A DNA stretch of 64,000 bases from Antitrichia curtipendula (taxonomy: Eukaryota; Streptophyta; Bryopsida; Hypnales; Leucodontaceae): the NCBI GenBank assembly GCA_951230915.1, contig OX579640.1:9320981-9384980 (forward strand), written 5' to 3'. Shown here in pieces: positions 12,584 through 24,041 of this stretch. Both the position numbers and the translations under genes were made by a program. Every line of letters begins with the position of its first letter. The first letter of the stretch is position 1. The notes beneath the pieces were generated by a model that saw only the letters and a list, made by a program, of their open reading frames with translations, ran no database searches and was not told the DNA's origin.

Positions 12584-13038
12584 CTACACTAAAGATGATA
12601 TTTAGTGTCTTGTACACTAAATACGAAGGCATACACTAAAAGCCAATTACCCTGTGAAAGTAAGTAACATTAAATGTCAATTCAAACACTAAATGTGAAC
12701 CAGAGTTGTCATATCAGACGGAATATCACTGTTCACGGACAGAATCGGACCGATTAGGGCTAGGCGGCTGCAAACTTCAGAGCCTTGTAACTTTTGCAAA
12801 AATTCTTCAAATCAGAAAAATGAGATGTTTTTCGGCATCTACAGTTTTTGTAGATGCCGAAAAACATCTCATTTTCTTGATTTGAAGAATTTTTGCAAAA
12901 GTTACAAGGCTCTGAAGTTTGCAGCCGGCACATTCAAGTCTAACACTAATTGTGGACAAGTTCAGATTTAGTGTTGTAGCTAGTAGGGGGGTAAAAACAC
13001 TAAATGTCACTCAACACTAAATATCATCTTTAGTGTAG
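12584..13038. mobile_element. Foldback/MITE element with CTACACTAAA ends
   Basis: It starts CTACACTAAAGATGATATTT and ends, read on the minus strand, CTACACTAAAGATGATATTT. The terminal inverted repeats match over at least 20 bp. Further ACACTAAAT motifs are scattered inside both ends. The centre (12766-12926) is an almost perfect hairpin, annotated separately. Flanking TA dinucleotides fit a TA target duplication. The element encodes nothing recognisable. Confidence 0.75.
12766..12926. repeat. Long near-perfect hairpin, 78-bp arms
   Basis: The left arm 12766-12843 and right arm 12849-12926 are reverse complements with only about two mismatches, around 12815 and 12877. The loop is 5 bases (gtttt). 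The arm starts GGCTGCAAACTTCAGAGCC. It is more GC-rich than its surroundings. Transcribed from either strand it would fold into a hairpin of the kind processed by Dicer-like enzymes; that role is inference. Confidence 0.85.
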
Positions 13039-15280
13039 TAGGATAATTGAAAGAAACACTTATACTATTGATTGCGTTTGCTCCATTACTCGTAATTTTT
13101 TTTGTTGAAGTACTTTAACCTATAAATGATGCTAAGGACGTTTTCCAGCCGATGAATGATAAAGAATCTCTACACATTGGATAGAAAGTGCAATTGTTCA
13201 TCCTCCAAATTTTGTGTGAAAAAAGAAATTTTTGTATAGTATTTTGTCTTCCAATGAGTGCTATTGCATGTTTTTAAGCCAACAATTCACACAGTTATCA
13301 AAACAAATGATTCCATGGTGATTGGCTTGTCTTTTAAGGGTTAAAAATAAAAAACCACTTCTAAAAATATAAGAATATGGGCAATGTAAAGTCTTTTAAG
13401 AATATTCTACTTTAGGATAATTCTCTAAGTAGGAGAAATAAAAAAGTGAAAAATCTTTAAAAAATAGATACTTTGGCGTCTTAATTTGAAATAAGTAGGA
13501 TAATAATTTAAAACATTAAATAAATATTGTTCACTTATAAAATCTCTGTGAGTGAAGATGGCCATTCAGTAATAGAACCCGTAAACATTGACATCCTATC
13601 ACATTCATAGATAATAGAATGCTACAATCTACCAATTCCGTCCAGGATGTCGTCGTCCTCATCGCCGAGACAAGGCTATTCAAGGCGCGGGGCCTTTTAA
13701 ACGCTAGAAGAGCACCAAGAAACATGGTGCCGCTTAGTGATGGAGCGTAGCAAACATGATGTCGACTAAAGCAAGGATCGCTGCAGCGTAGAATTAGCCG
13801 TTGCTTCCATTTCCAAGCTTCTGTACTGCTACATAAAGAGCGCTCGAGTTTTAAATATTTTTCGTGCTCGTTTGAGTTTGTGTACAACCTCGGAGATTGT
13901 GCACAGTTCCTGCACCCTCAGTGTTGTAGTCAAATAGCCTGGACGGTGTCTGGTGCGATTTGAATATCTTTTTCAATTATAGATTTCAAGGGGTTTAAGT
14001 TTTTTCCTCGGATGTTCAAATTACCGTTTCTCTAGGAGTAGCGTGCACGTGTATCTCTTTTGATTTTTCGGAGATAGTTTTAAAATATTCTCACCAGGGA
14101 AGAATTTGTTCATCTGCAGTTATCTGACATTGAAATAATTTGTGTCAGTACTTGGATTGCGTCTACTTGCCACAAGGTCAAGCTGTTGTACTATTGTTGT
14201 GTAAGGAGGAGAGTCTATGAGTGAGTGGAGCATTAGCAATTTTTTCGAGTCGAGAAGTGGTACTTGAGCGGGGTCACGCGGTCCCATAAATGCTGTGGGC
14301 GTTCGCATTGATGCGAAAGTGTCGCAGGCAACGCTAGCCGCCAGCCATCAGATGGTGTAGCAACTGCAAGACATGGGAGGGGAGCTTGGAACACGCAAGT
14401 AGGAGCTTAGTAACAGCAACCGCAACGGACACAACAGACGTGGTACAACTCAAGTTACTGGTTTGGGATGGGGATTGATTTGGATATTTGGAAGAAGCGC
14501 CATGGTTGTGGGGTTTGTTGTAGGGATTTTGCAAAGCGCTATCTGAGTGGAGCACAATAATGTTGTGAGAGTGATGCTTGTTTTCAAGTCGATTCAATCA
14601 ATCCTTTCTTACATTGACGACCTTCCATATTCACCTCTGTAGCAGTTGTCACGATTTTATCACAAAAAATTACCGTTTCGTATTGGAAAGGTGAATACAT
14701 TGCTGTGGATTAAACATCGCGTGCACTGTCCGGAAGCATAAAATTTTATTTTCTCGTGCGTGCTCTGATCGAACAGTGACCATTTACTCTCTCGACAAAA
14801 TTCAGGGATGTAAAGACTTTATTGAAAGTCGGGGATCCCTACAGAGTGTCGGAATGTGTGACTGTGTAAGCATATCTTTCAGAAGGATACTTGCAAAGTG
14901 CTCGCTGTTGCAGAAATTGTCAATGTTTGCTATGTGTATCTCAACGCGTGCTCTGGGATGCAAGTACTTACTGGGGTGTAGCATTGTGACAACATAGAAA
15001 TCAATCTTTTTAGAGTAGCTGAGCTAATTTTGACCGCCGTCTCTGTTCTACATGTGTTTTCTTAGTAATTTGTCTTGTATTCGTTATCTTCTTTGATACT
15101 CGTCACGTATATACATTTGGCACACATCTTGAATAATTTGCTCAAACCTTCCCCAACCGTCAAAGTTTCGTAGTGTCCCGCGTCTTGGTCATGTGCTCAT
15201 GTTTTCATTTTTTGAATATACTAACATTCCACATCAGGGTCCACGTCTACTTTGATGTACATAGATGTCCAGGGAGAGCT
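13039..15280. other. Upstream region of the 16.4-kb gene, probable promoter and leader
   Basis: From about 13,540 the base composition shifts to a more balanced GC content than the flanking AT-rich DNA. Several minus-strand frames (13531-13887, 14120-14308, 14334-14597) are open, but none has a domain, consistent splice sites or a partner exon. I interpret the stretch as promoter and possibly 5' untranslated exon(s) of the gene that follows. No transcription start could be fixed. Confidence 0.35.
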
Positions 15281-15554
15281 TTAAGGTAACTACACCTAAA
15301 TGTGTTTCAATAAGCATTCAGCATGGTTCCCATTATTATATTGATTTTTTTTTAGGATTCTTATTGGTAGTCAAAAGGGGATTTTAGATTCTGTTAGTAT
15401 GCATTTTGTGGATAAACTATGAACTTCAAAGTGCTGAAAATAGGTGTACCCAAATGCAACATTAGGCCGTCATGAATAGAGGTTGAACATTTCAGGCAAT
15501 AATATGTGGGTTGAACATTTTAGAAAGGGGTCACAATTAGGTGTTGTTACCTTA
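15281..15554. repeat. MITE-like element with TTAAGGTAAC ends
   Basis: The left end TTAAGGTAACTACACCTAAA and the right end, on the minus strand, TAAGGTAACAACACCTAATT are clear inverted repeats, 274 bp overall, without coding capacity. It lies in the presumed leader or promoter of the 16.4-kb gene. Confidence 0.65.
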
Positions 15555-15632
15555 CCTGTTTCAGTAGTCACTTTCCTCTCTTCATCTCAATCTTGGTTGG
15601 TTTCCTGTAGCTCCATTAGAGTCAGGTAATCG

Positions 15633-15773
15633 ATGTCTGCGAAAGTGCTGAATGAACTTGCCACAGACATGGCAGAGAAGAATTCACGTTTGCATGGTTT
15701 AACAGAATACCCTCGTGTTCCTTCCTACGTGGTTGGCGTTGATATGTACTTGCTAAATCATGTGACTACTTGA
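15633..15773 (+). CDS. Short upstream ORF, 46 codons
   Basis: ATG at 15633 to TGA at 15771-15773 encodes 46 residues, beginning MSAKVLNELATDMAEK. The peptide has a balanced amino-acid composition rather than the Phe/Ile/Lys/Asn bias of the AT-rich noise ORFs. It lies downstream of a possible splice acceptor at about 15610 and upstream of the long gene, so it may be an upstream ORF in that leader. No domain is recognised and translation is unproven. Confidence 0.25.
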   Translation: MSAKVLNELATDMAEKNSRLHGLTEYPRVPSYVVGVDMYLLNHVTT

Positions 15774-16158
15774 CAGGGCTTGTATCCCAACTTCTTCAGC
15801 GCATAGTACGATTGAGTTTGTTCATCTTGATCCGCTATCTCATCATGAATTTTCAGCATCTCATTTTAAATTGTTCAGGATCAAGTAGTCTTTTAATTAA
15901 TAGATGTTTCGCTGCCGTTTTACGCTTAATTAACTTCGCCAATATTTGTTTTTAAAGTTGTTCCCTTAGCTAAATTGTTGTTTGGTTGGCCTTCCGTTTG
16001 CAGGAGAATGAGGTCTCGAGCTGCTTCCTATCCCAGAGCAGAAGCAATGGGCAGATAGCAAGATAACAAGGAACTTAAATTTGCTTTGCGTGTGTCGCAA
16101 GATTGGCCAGAATAGTACTCATTCAATGGGAAATCTTTCGTTGTGAACCAAAGTTGAG

Positions 16159-16350
16159 ATGAAAATGTCTCTTTTGAAAGAGAGACATTGGCCGTCACAA
16201 TCGGCGGGTGCATCATTTCGAGTTGAGAAGTTAGAAAAACTGAGTAGCACTGAGAAACTATCCATTCGTACCTTGAGCCCCAGAGCCACTGAGGAGCAGT
16301 ACGTTGCTGCTTTCCTTGGTGACAAAATGATGAAAAGTAGGACACAATGA
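16159..16350 (+). CDS. Leader ORF in frame with the downstream gene
   Basis: ATG at 16159 opens 63 codons and stops at TGA 16348-16350. After that stop the same frame stays open to a splice donor at 16451. Joined to the next exon (16684) it runs into the main coding frame. The exon holding it probably begins at 16004, after a clear acceptor. It is either an upstream ORF or the former N-terminus of the protein cut off by a stop codon. The sequence alone cannot decide. Confidence 0.35.
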   Translation: MKMSLLKERHWPSQSAGASFRVEKLEKLSSTEKLSIRTLSPRATEEQYVAAFLGDKMMKSRTQ

Positions 16351-16437
16351 TCTCTTAGAAGGAGCAAGGATCTTAATAACGGAGCTGAGATAAATGGTGT
16401 GGCTTTGGGAGCGAAAGAAAGAAAGCCAATCAGTTTT

Positions 16438-19400
16438 ATGTCGTTTCGAGGTAAAGGATAATTCTACATTTTAATTCATCTTGTCCATGGGTAGAATAAA
16501 TTGCAAAATCTTTGAAAGACAATTCGCGTTGAAGCCCATCTGACTAGGTATCTGAGACTTTAATTCTGCTAAGAACGCACCATTCAGAGGCGATTTGCAT
16601 GTAGTAAGTTACTCTCTGTTGCTGATGTGTGTCAGATGTGGTAACATATTGAGTAATTTAAATTACGGAATTCCTTTTTTCAGGACAACGGAGGGTCGAA
16701 TTTGGCAACATGACACGTGAAGCTGCAAAATCACCAAGGGCAAAAGTAATATGCAGTATGGCGCCTAGAGTGGAAGATGCAAAAATTGCAGCCTCCATCT
16801 TTCATTCTCCAACGAATCTTGAGCGGTCTTCGTGCTTATCAAGAATGGCTCGCAGAGCCATTCTAGATGCCGGTGGAAATCCGCGGCCTCGAGTAGGTAA
16901 AGTCGTCCTTCCTATCAAACTGGATTGTGACAATACTAGTGGGAACAATTGTTTGGAATTTTCCATGCATTGGTAAGTCTTGGCGCTTACGTTAAAGAAT
17001 TAGTTGTCACTCTTGCTAGAGAATATAATAAATTGTTTAGAAATCAATCACATCTAGGAGTGCTGACTTGAGATTTGCTGTAATTTAAATATTCTGTGAC
17101 AATGCTGTACCAGTTGTATCTTCTGCCATGCGCTTTTGATTCACTCTATTAGCTTCATTCTCTATTATAAAGTATAAATTGCATCGATGTGTTGACTAAA
17201 ATTTGTTGATTTTCTTTTTAGGTTTTGGTACTATTCCTTCTGTGAAAGGAGCCCTGTCATTTTCTCATGACAACGATGAGAACTCAAATTCTGAGACCAG
17301 CGCTATGCCAGTGACGTCCTTTCAAAATCATCCACACTTATTGGTGACCTCTGCAGATTCACGGCCGAACCACAAATATTTGTATTTCAATGCAGCGTTT
17401 ATGCCTGTCAAAGATATCCACCCAGTATGTTTCGAAACATGCAACAATCCGCATAGTGAAAACCTTTCAAATAGTCTCCCAGTAAACTTGGACAGGAGTA
17501 ACCATCCGGACGTATGGTCAAATTCATCTACAGAGAAACAAAGACCCATAAAATTTGGGAGGCAACCTTCCCCTTTTCGAACATCTTCAGTGAAACAATC
17601 TTTGTTGGACCATTCCCATCAGGACACCAAGGAGATAATGCTGCCACGAACTTCAATTAGTAAGGTCACCGAGGCAGAGCTTACCGAGGCAGCGGTCATA
17701 TCTAGTCTCATGTGCGAGAATCTCCCTGCCCACCCTTCGCTCAAAATGAAGGAACATAAACAAGTTGGTACAGAAGTGAGTCAGGGCAGGGATGCGCAAG
17801 AAATCTCTTTCAGGAAGCTTGGTTTGAGAAAAATCAATGGCCGTGATTTGAGTCTAAGAAAGAGCACAAGCTTCGAGATTGGATCAGATGAGAAAACGCG
17901 AATTGATCTCGAAAAGAATACAAAACTTCGCAAGCGGAGACGCAGCGTTTCTGCATCAGGCATTGGTGCCATGCTTCTTAAGGTTGTCCACGTATCAAAT
18001 TCGAGAGTCCTTGACACAATTCCTATGTCAGAGGACAGGGTGTTTCCGATGCAGGTCCGTTGCAGTCGTGCAGGGTCAAGTTCCGCCATTTACCGCAATT
18101 CTCATCAAGACACTCAAGTCTCGGTAAGACTCCCCATCTTAGTGAAGATTCATCTTGAGAGAGCTTCTAAACTCATTCTTTTACCGTCTTCTCGTTATTA
18201 TCCTGCACAAATTGAAGCACGAGAACGAGCTATCTGTTTTCTTTAGAAGGTGCCTGCCTGTTTCACTTCAACGCATATAACCCTTTATATCCTTTCATCT
18301 CTTGAACCTAGAAGCTCAGTACACGATCAAGCTCATTGAATTGTTCTTCCTGAGGTGATTGATCAGATTGAGGCAAAGACTATTGAGACTGTAGACAAAG
18401 ACATCGAATTTGTAGAGATCCGGGCTTCAAATACAGATGCTTGCCATGTGGACGATTCCTCTTGTATTGATGATGCAAAATGGCCATCAAAAGAATTTAT
18501 AGAGCGGCAGTTTGAAGGCGATACGCTACTTGTGTGTAAGAATCTAAACTACACTGAAGGAGGTTATTCTGATTCTCATTACATGATTCTCAGGAAATAA
18601 GAGACCAAAATTACGAGTAGGCTCATTTAATGCCATATTTTGATTGCATCCATGGACATCCCATAGCTTTATACTCCGCCATGTTTCTCTCATCAATTTA
18701 TCTTTACAAGGTCCTGTGATTCCGTAATCAAATTCAAGTGGAATTTCAAATCGAAGATTTCATTTGTCTTGGATATTTGATGCAGGTACTGGATCAAGGA
18801 ACTTAAACGATAACGCAGATGAGAAGCGAGAAATTTCATCAACAAAGATAGGGGATTGTAATTCCCGCGCAGTACCTCATCCCCTTGAAGAGCCGCTATT
18901 GGAGGAGAGATTTTTGGATGCAAGGCAAAAAGTTCAAGATTGTGATTTGCGACAAAGAGAAACTAACACCAGAAGCGGTCAAGAAAAGAAGTTTAACAAT
19001 AAGGAAAATTTGACGGAGAATGCTAGATTGAACGATCAAAGAGTCAAATTTAAAGAAGGCTTTGGTGGCAGTCAAAGAAGAAGATCAGGAAGCAGAGGAA
19101 GGATCTCGCTGGACATGGACTTGTTCACAGGTAAAGAAAGCATCTCCACCTTATCAGTCTGCAAAATCGTGAACTAACGTCATGACTCTTGAAATAAAAC
19201 GATTCTAATGCTTTGCTTGTTCAGAGTGGCATTCGAAGAAGATAGAAGACCAGCCTGAAGCAAATACTAAAATAGAGCGTGCGCAATCGACAACTACCTA
19301 TCACAGCATCAGGCACCCACTCTCTCTACTAGACGATAATGCTGGGAGTCAAGAGCGACCTCGAAGCTTTGCTTCCGTGTTACAAGTCTCTCCTCAACAT

Positions 19401-19982
19401 TCTGCAGACGACCATCCTTGGACTCAGTCTTCCATCTTCGTTGTGGCAAACCCATCGTTTTCGAGCTCTCAGCAAGACCGGTTGTGGGAGGACCAAGCAG
19501 AAACACACTCTAGTGGGGTAAAAGGCATTCCCAGTCAAGAAGACAACGCAGGAGCAGTGAATTCTAATGTGTACATTCAATCTCCATCGCTGGGTGGTGC
19601 CATCTCGTCAGACGATCAGGTACATTGCTCCAACACGGCTTCTAGCTCGCGAAAGAGTCAAGAGCAAGATTCCCTGAGTGCAAGAAGCTGCTCTGGTCTT
19701 AATGTGAGTTTAGACAATGGCAGTGGCCATGTCGACAGAAAGAAATCAGGCGATCAAGCTGGGAAGAAGATTGGACGACCTCGCACTCCGCTGCGAACCT
19801 TGCTGACTCAAGACTTGGACAGCGAAACCCCTGCGAGTGGCTTCTTATATCAACTCTTGTCCTGCATCAAGGGCAGCAGCTCCTCCGGCTCCAAAGCCTC
19901 CAGCCTCACGTCCAGCTCTCAGACCATGCCCAAGCGACGCCACAGTGGAGTTGTCTGGAGCATCTGCCTGTGCTTCTCTTAA
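16438..19982 (+). CDS. Uncharacterised Ser/Arg-rich protein, six coding exons
   Basis: My model joins 16438-16450, 16684-16896, 17222-18123, 18355-18535, 18786-19130 and 19225-19982. All introns are GT-AG, each junction keeps the frame, and the product is 803 residues. If translation starts at the ATG at 16710 instead, it is 790. No catalytic domain, signal peptide or membrane segment is visible. The protein is rich in Ser, Arg, Lys, Asn and Gln, so largely disordered. A basic cluster KLRKRRRS in the third exon could be a nuclear localisation signal. Near the C-terminus comes a GRPRTPLRTLL motif, then a Ser-rich stretch, then a cysteine-containing tail ending ICLCFS. The Arg-rich segment before the last exon also looks nucleic-acid- or kinase-related, but I assign no function. 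The leader upstream carries small ORFs, which suggests translational control. Exon structure is firm from the second exon onward; the start is uncertain. Confidence 0.7.
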
Positions 19983-21284
19983 GTCAAGTGGTAGCTTCGC
20001 TGCCATTCCCTTGCAGGCGTTGTTTGTCCCTCCCATTTCCTCTCAAGGTCTAAGTTTTGCAGATTTTTGATGACATGTGGACATTGAGGGTCACTTTCTT
20101 GGAGCGGAAACCAGCACATGAGCTTGATTTCAATCTGATGGGTGGTAAGGGGATGGGTAAGTCTAATATGAGTTGAACCATTGGATCGTGCCACTCTAGC
20201 GGTCTGATGGAACCACGGAAGATCTCCGTTTAGCAGCTTTCTGTGATGTAGCCATGAAAACTCTCCTTTGTGCAGGCTCCAGTGGACGTCGTAGAGAACA
20301 TTTGTGTATGCCATGAAGTGCAAGCCCATTTCCAAAATGACACTGATAGAACAGTGGCCACACCACCCATTATCAATCAATAATTGTCTATTGTGCAAAG
20401 AACCTCAACATTATAACTGCGGAATTATCTTGAGATATCCTTATGCGCGTACAGTGCAATACTTCGTCATGTCATGGTTTCCAGAACACAATCACAGTTC
20501 GCTGAGCATACAAAAAAAATCATTAAAAAAAGTGAAAAGGAACTGAAGAAAGCGCAGCAATTATATCGAGAAAAACTCTTATATAGAATAACATATTAGA
20601 ATGTGTGTTCGAATACTATCATGCTGATACTATCTCATACGAAACCACCCACTTTGGGCAACATTGCATCATGTTAGCAAAAAGGGAATCAACCTTTCAA
20701 TGCTAAACTTCAGCTCTTTTCTCTCAGAATACCTGATCTCCCGGCCATGTACTCCAGCCCGAATGACTCCAAGCGTAGACAAATCAGAATTTCTCCTTTG
20801 AGCAAAAAGAGGTTTTCCCAAAAGTTGGAGGAAATACTTCGATGAAGTATCCCCTCTTAGTGGATTAATTGCTAAAAAGAAACAAAATGTTTCACTGATA
20901 TCACTCGGGTTTTTTCATCAAAATTGGCCACGCCATTCTCGTGGATTTTATTTTTGAAGCCTGATTTGTTGTGTCAATAATATTTGTTTCTTAGCTAGCT
21001 TCGTATAGTTTCTGTTTCAGTCATCTAATGTCCAAATCCAAACTTTAGTGTCTTCACTTCATGTGAATTTCAATGCGCTTCCAACAATAGTAATCTCATG
21101 CTTTAATTTACACAAATAAAAAAATAGTAATTAATTTGCTAAGTCATTTTCTACCATGAATTGATGGTGCCCTAAATCATCCCTACGTTGAGATATGCAT
21201 ACACATTACAGACCCTCAACTCAATTGTATCCCTATGTGCAATATATTTGTTCAATATTTCAACCTCCAACAGACATGCATACT
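19983..21284. other. 3' flank and AT-rich spacer
   Basis: The first few hundred bases probably hold the 3' untranslated region of the preceding gene. ORFs at 19979-20398 (minus) and 20304-20546 (plus) show no domain features. Nothing else is seen. Confidence 0.45.
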
Positions 21285-21853
21285 TTAACCCCTAAAGTCC
21301 CAAAGTTCCTACAAGGGACTCCTGGGATTTTGGGTAGGCTTGTGTGATCTCAATTTTTGACATGATTTTTTTAAGCTTTTTTTGAAGACAGAAAATTAGA
21401 TTAGCTTTGTGGGAATATAATTTTTATTTCAATCGGTGCCTAGGAGCAAAAGTTATGCCACCTTAAGTCCGAAAAGCAGTTTGAGGGGCAATCAAAAAAA
21501 TCACAAAATATTGAATTTTTTTCTCAAATATTACATTTTTGTCTATATTTAAAGCTTTTAATCATTCTATTTGGACTAATGGTGAAAAAGTTATGGACGA
21601 TCTTGTTTTTTGGGCAATCTAAGCATCTACTTGAAAAAAATTTGTTTTCTTCACTTTAAATGCAAATATCTTGCAATTTACATTGTAAATTTTTTTGAAA
21701 TTTCTTCCATGCATTCTTATACTAGTCTAGTACACAATTCTATGGTTAGATATGAAAAAAAAAACATTTTAAGAAGTTTTTTGCTCTTTGCAATAGAAAT
21801 GGCAATTTTGAGTGGTCTTGATGGAGAAAAGGCCTTGGAACTTTAGGGGTTAA
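21285..21853. mobile_element. TTAA-ended non-autonomous element, short copy (reversed)
   Basis: It begins TTAACCCCTAAAGTCCC and ends ACTTTAGGGGTTAA, 569 bp. The right part is the reverse complement of the left part of the 7894 copy (motif 'agaaatggcaattttgag'). It is shorter than the other copies, so it is internally deleted. The 78-codon ORF inside is not a transposase. Its right end abuts the family A element at 21851. Confidence 0.6.
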
Positions 21854-22188
21854 GGCAATAGGCTCTAAAATCGCACAGGTTCTAAAACCGCCCACATTTC
21901 CAAATGTACACAATGTGTACATGTTGCTTTTTCATAGCCTCCAGCAATGTACAAACGATGTATATTTTAGGAAATGGGCAATTTTAGAGCCCTATGCCAT
22001 TTCAACTTCAAAATTTTATAACTAATTCCTCAAAGCTCAAAAAAATATAAAACGGCTTGGGCTAGATGTCAATTCCAGTTCCACTTTTCTTTCAAGAAAA
22101 ATTTACTGAAAATTATTTCAAGAAGCTTCGTCTCCCCCAAATTGAGTTTCAGCTCTTACGTGGGCGATTTCTGAACCTGTTACCTTAG
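21851..22188. repeat. MITE family A, copy 3
   Basis: It aligns through its length with 3888-4227, including 'tttttcatagcct' and 'acttcaaaatttt(c/a)ataac', and ends TTACCTTAG. It lies about 270 bp upstream of the cupin gene start, so it may form part of that promoter region. Confidence 0.65.
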
Positions 22189-22455
22189 TTGCATTGTCAT
22201 CCAGAAGTCCAAAAAACTCTCCTCCCACTCAGCATCCCAGGTGAGAGTGTGACACGTGTTGCACAGAATGTGACCCGAGTGGACAGAATGCACCCCACGC
22301 AGTTCCCATCATCTTCTTCCCCGCGGGGCCTCATCAGGTAAATCTCGCAACCCTCTTGCCTGCTCTCATCAACTGCAAATTCCTCACTTCCAAAATCCTT
22401 TCTTGCCATTTTGTCGCTCCTCATTTTTTCCGCGTCTCATTCGTGTTTAGTGCCC

Positions 22456-23171
22456 ATGGTTGGAGCGAACTTACCAGTTGGATTGGGGCTATTAGTAGCC
22501 GCCGTCGCTGTTCTCTTGGTCTCCTCTGCCGCGCTCCCCAATTTCCTCAAGATGTCGACCAGCGACAACAAGAAGCCTGAGGAGCAGCCTGAGGATTTCC
22601 AGTACTACCAGATCTACGCCGCGGAGAACGGGACCACTCACTTCACCAAGTGTCAGATGCATGGCTTCGACTTGAAGTCGTACAGCTCCAAGCCGCAGTT
22701 CGTGAAGTCGGACTTCGGCGGAGAGCCTAACAAGATCGTGTTCACGGAGTTGGCGCCCGGGTTGGAGCAGGATCTTCATTGTTGCCCGCAAGTGCAGTTC
22801 GTGGTCACGCTCTCAGGATCCTGGTAAGCGAAAAATTCGATCAGATTCGTGCACAATTAGTTTCCTCTGTTAGCATTGAGTTTCATAACATTTTATATCA
22901 CAGCTGGTGAATTTCCCTTTGTCAGCATTGAATTCAGTCCAAGTGTGATTGATAAACCACTTTGACGATGCTTGCCAGGTATGTGAAGACGAGCGATGGG
23001 ACGAAGCACGTGTTCAAGCCTGGTGATGTTCTGTTCCAGGACAACACGAAGGACTCTCCGGCAGCGAATCAGCCTCAACATTACTCGGGCGTCGTGGGTG
23101 ACAAACCGTGTCAGCAGTTGATTGTGCAGTTGTCGCGCACGCCGGAAGTCAATAACCCCAACCCTTTCTAA
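22456..23171 (+). CDS. Membrane-anchored cupin-fold protein
   Basis: Two exons, 22456-22823 and 22979-23171, join within a Trp codon and give 186 residues. Residues 5-27 form one hydrophobic helix, probably a signal anchor, followed by a charged Lys/Glu/Pro-rich linker (36-48). The remainder is a single cupin-like barrel. Residues 108-124 (HCCPQVQFVVTLSG) fit the first cupin motif and 137-145 (PGDVLFQDN) the second, with His157 placed where a late metal-binding His is expected. Several usual metal ligands are replaced (HCC instead of an H-x-H pair), so enzyme activity is doubtful. Similar single-cupin proteins are common in bacteria. I chose the ATG at 22456 because it opens the hydrophobic segment. 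The exons are GC-rich against AT-rich flanks. Substrate and role are unknown. Confidence 0.8.
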
Positions 23172-24041
23172 ATCGGCGACCTAATCGCGGAGCTTGCGAT
23201 GGATTCGGTTGCGTGTAAACGTGTAAACATGTATTATAGAACACCACCTTGGTGATTGCTTTGAAGATTAGTGCGGAATTGATTGATAGATCACTGCGGG
23301 TGGACTGCATTATCAGTGTTGTTGTAAAATCAGAAATCCTAGTTTACATTTCTTTTCTGAGTATCTTCTTCACGCGTCACACCATGTCTGAAATTCTGTC
23401 TGGAATACAATGCCTGAATTCATTATTGAAATCAGATGTAGAAATACTGAATTTCCTTTTTCTTGGCAAGGGGCTCGTTACTTTTCCAATGCTCTGTTCT
23501 GGTCAACTAAGTTCCTCCTTCCGTCGGTGAGTTTCAGAGTAAAGGAGGCAAGATGTTCTACATTCAGCTCTTTTAAAGTTGCATTGGGAGGATCAGTAAT
23601 GTAACCACACATATTGTTGCACCTACATCTTTGATTTTCTCACAGGAGTATGTTCTGATTATAGAAAGTATACTCAGTGTTGGGATGATTAGTTCTTCAC
23701 CATTGGAAGCATGAAGGAGGAGTCTCTATTCGCAAAGCATGCAATTGTTTCTCCAATAATAAACCATACACCAATCACGAAATATGCACATGAGTTTCTA
23801 ACATCACAAACAACATTGGAAGAATCATTGAACTATGTGGCGAAGCTCATGTTTTATCGAACTAGGAGAACCTCCAGCAATGGAATTGGCTACTGTGAAC
23901 CCCATTTTCAAATCTTTAAGCAAATTTCTACGTCGATAATGATTTTGATCTGAGGACAGAATGAGTAAAGTTTCGTGAACATGTTGCCCAGGATTCTTCA
24001 GTGACTCTCACGCAGCAGACAAGGACTGTGCGTTTGCTTTC
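23172..24041. other. 3' flank of the cupin gene, no further gene seen
   Basis: ORFs of 60-93 codons at 23249-23953 on the plus strand have no domain features and probably lie in the 3' untranslated region or spacer. Confidence 0.45.

Noticed and set aside
13531..14597. Three open minus-strand frames of 62-118 codons
   Set aside because: No domain, no matching splice sites, and they overlap what looks like the promoter of a plus-strand gene.
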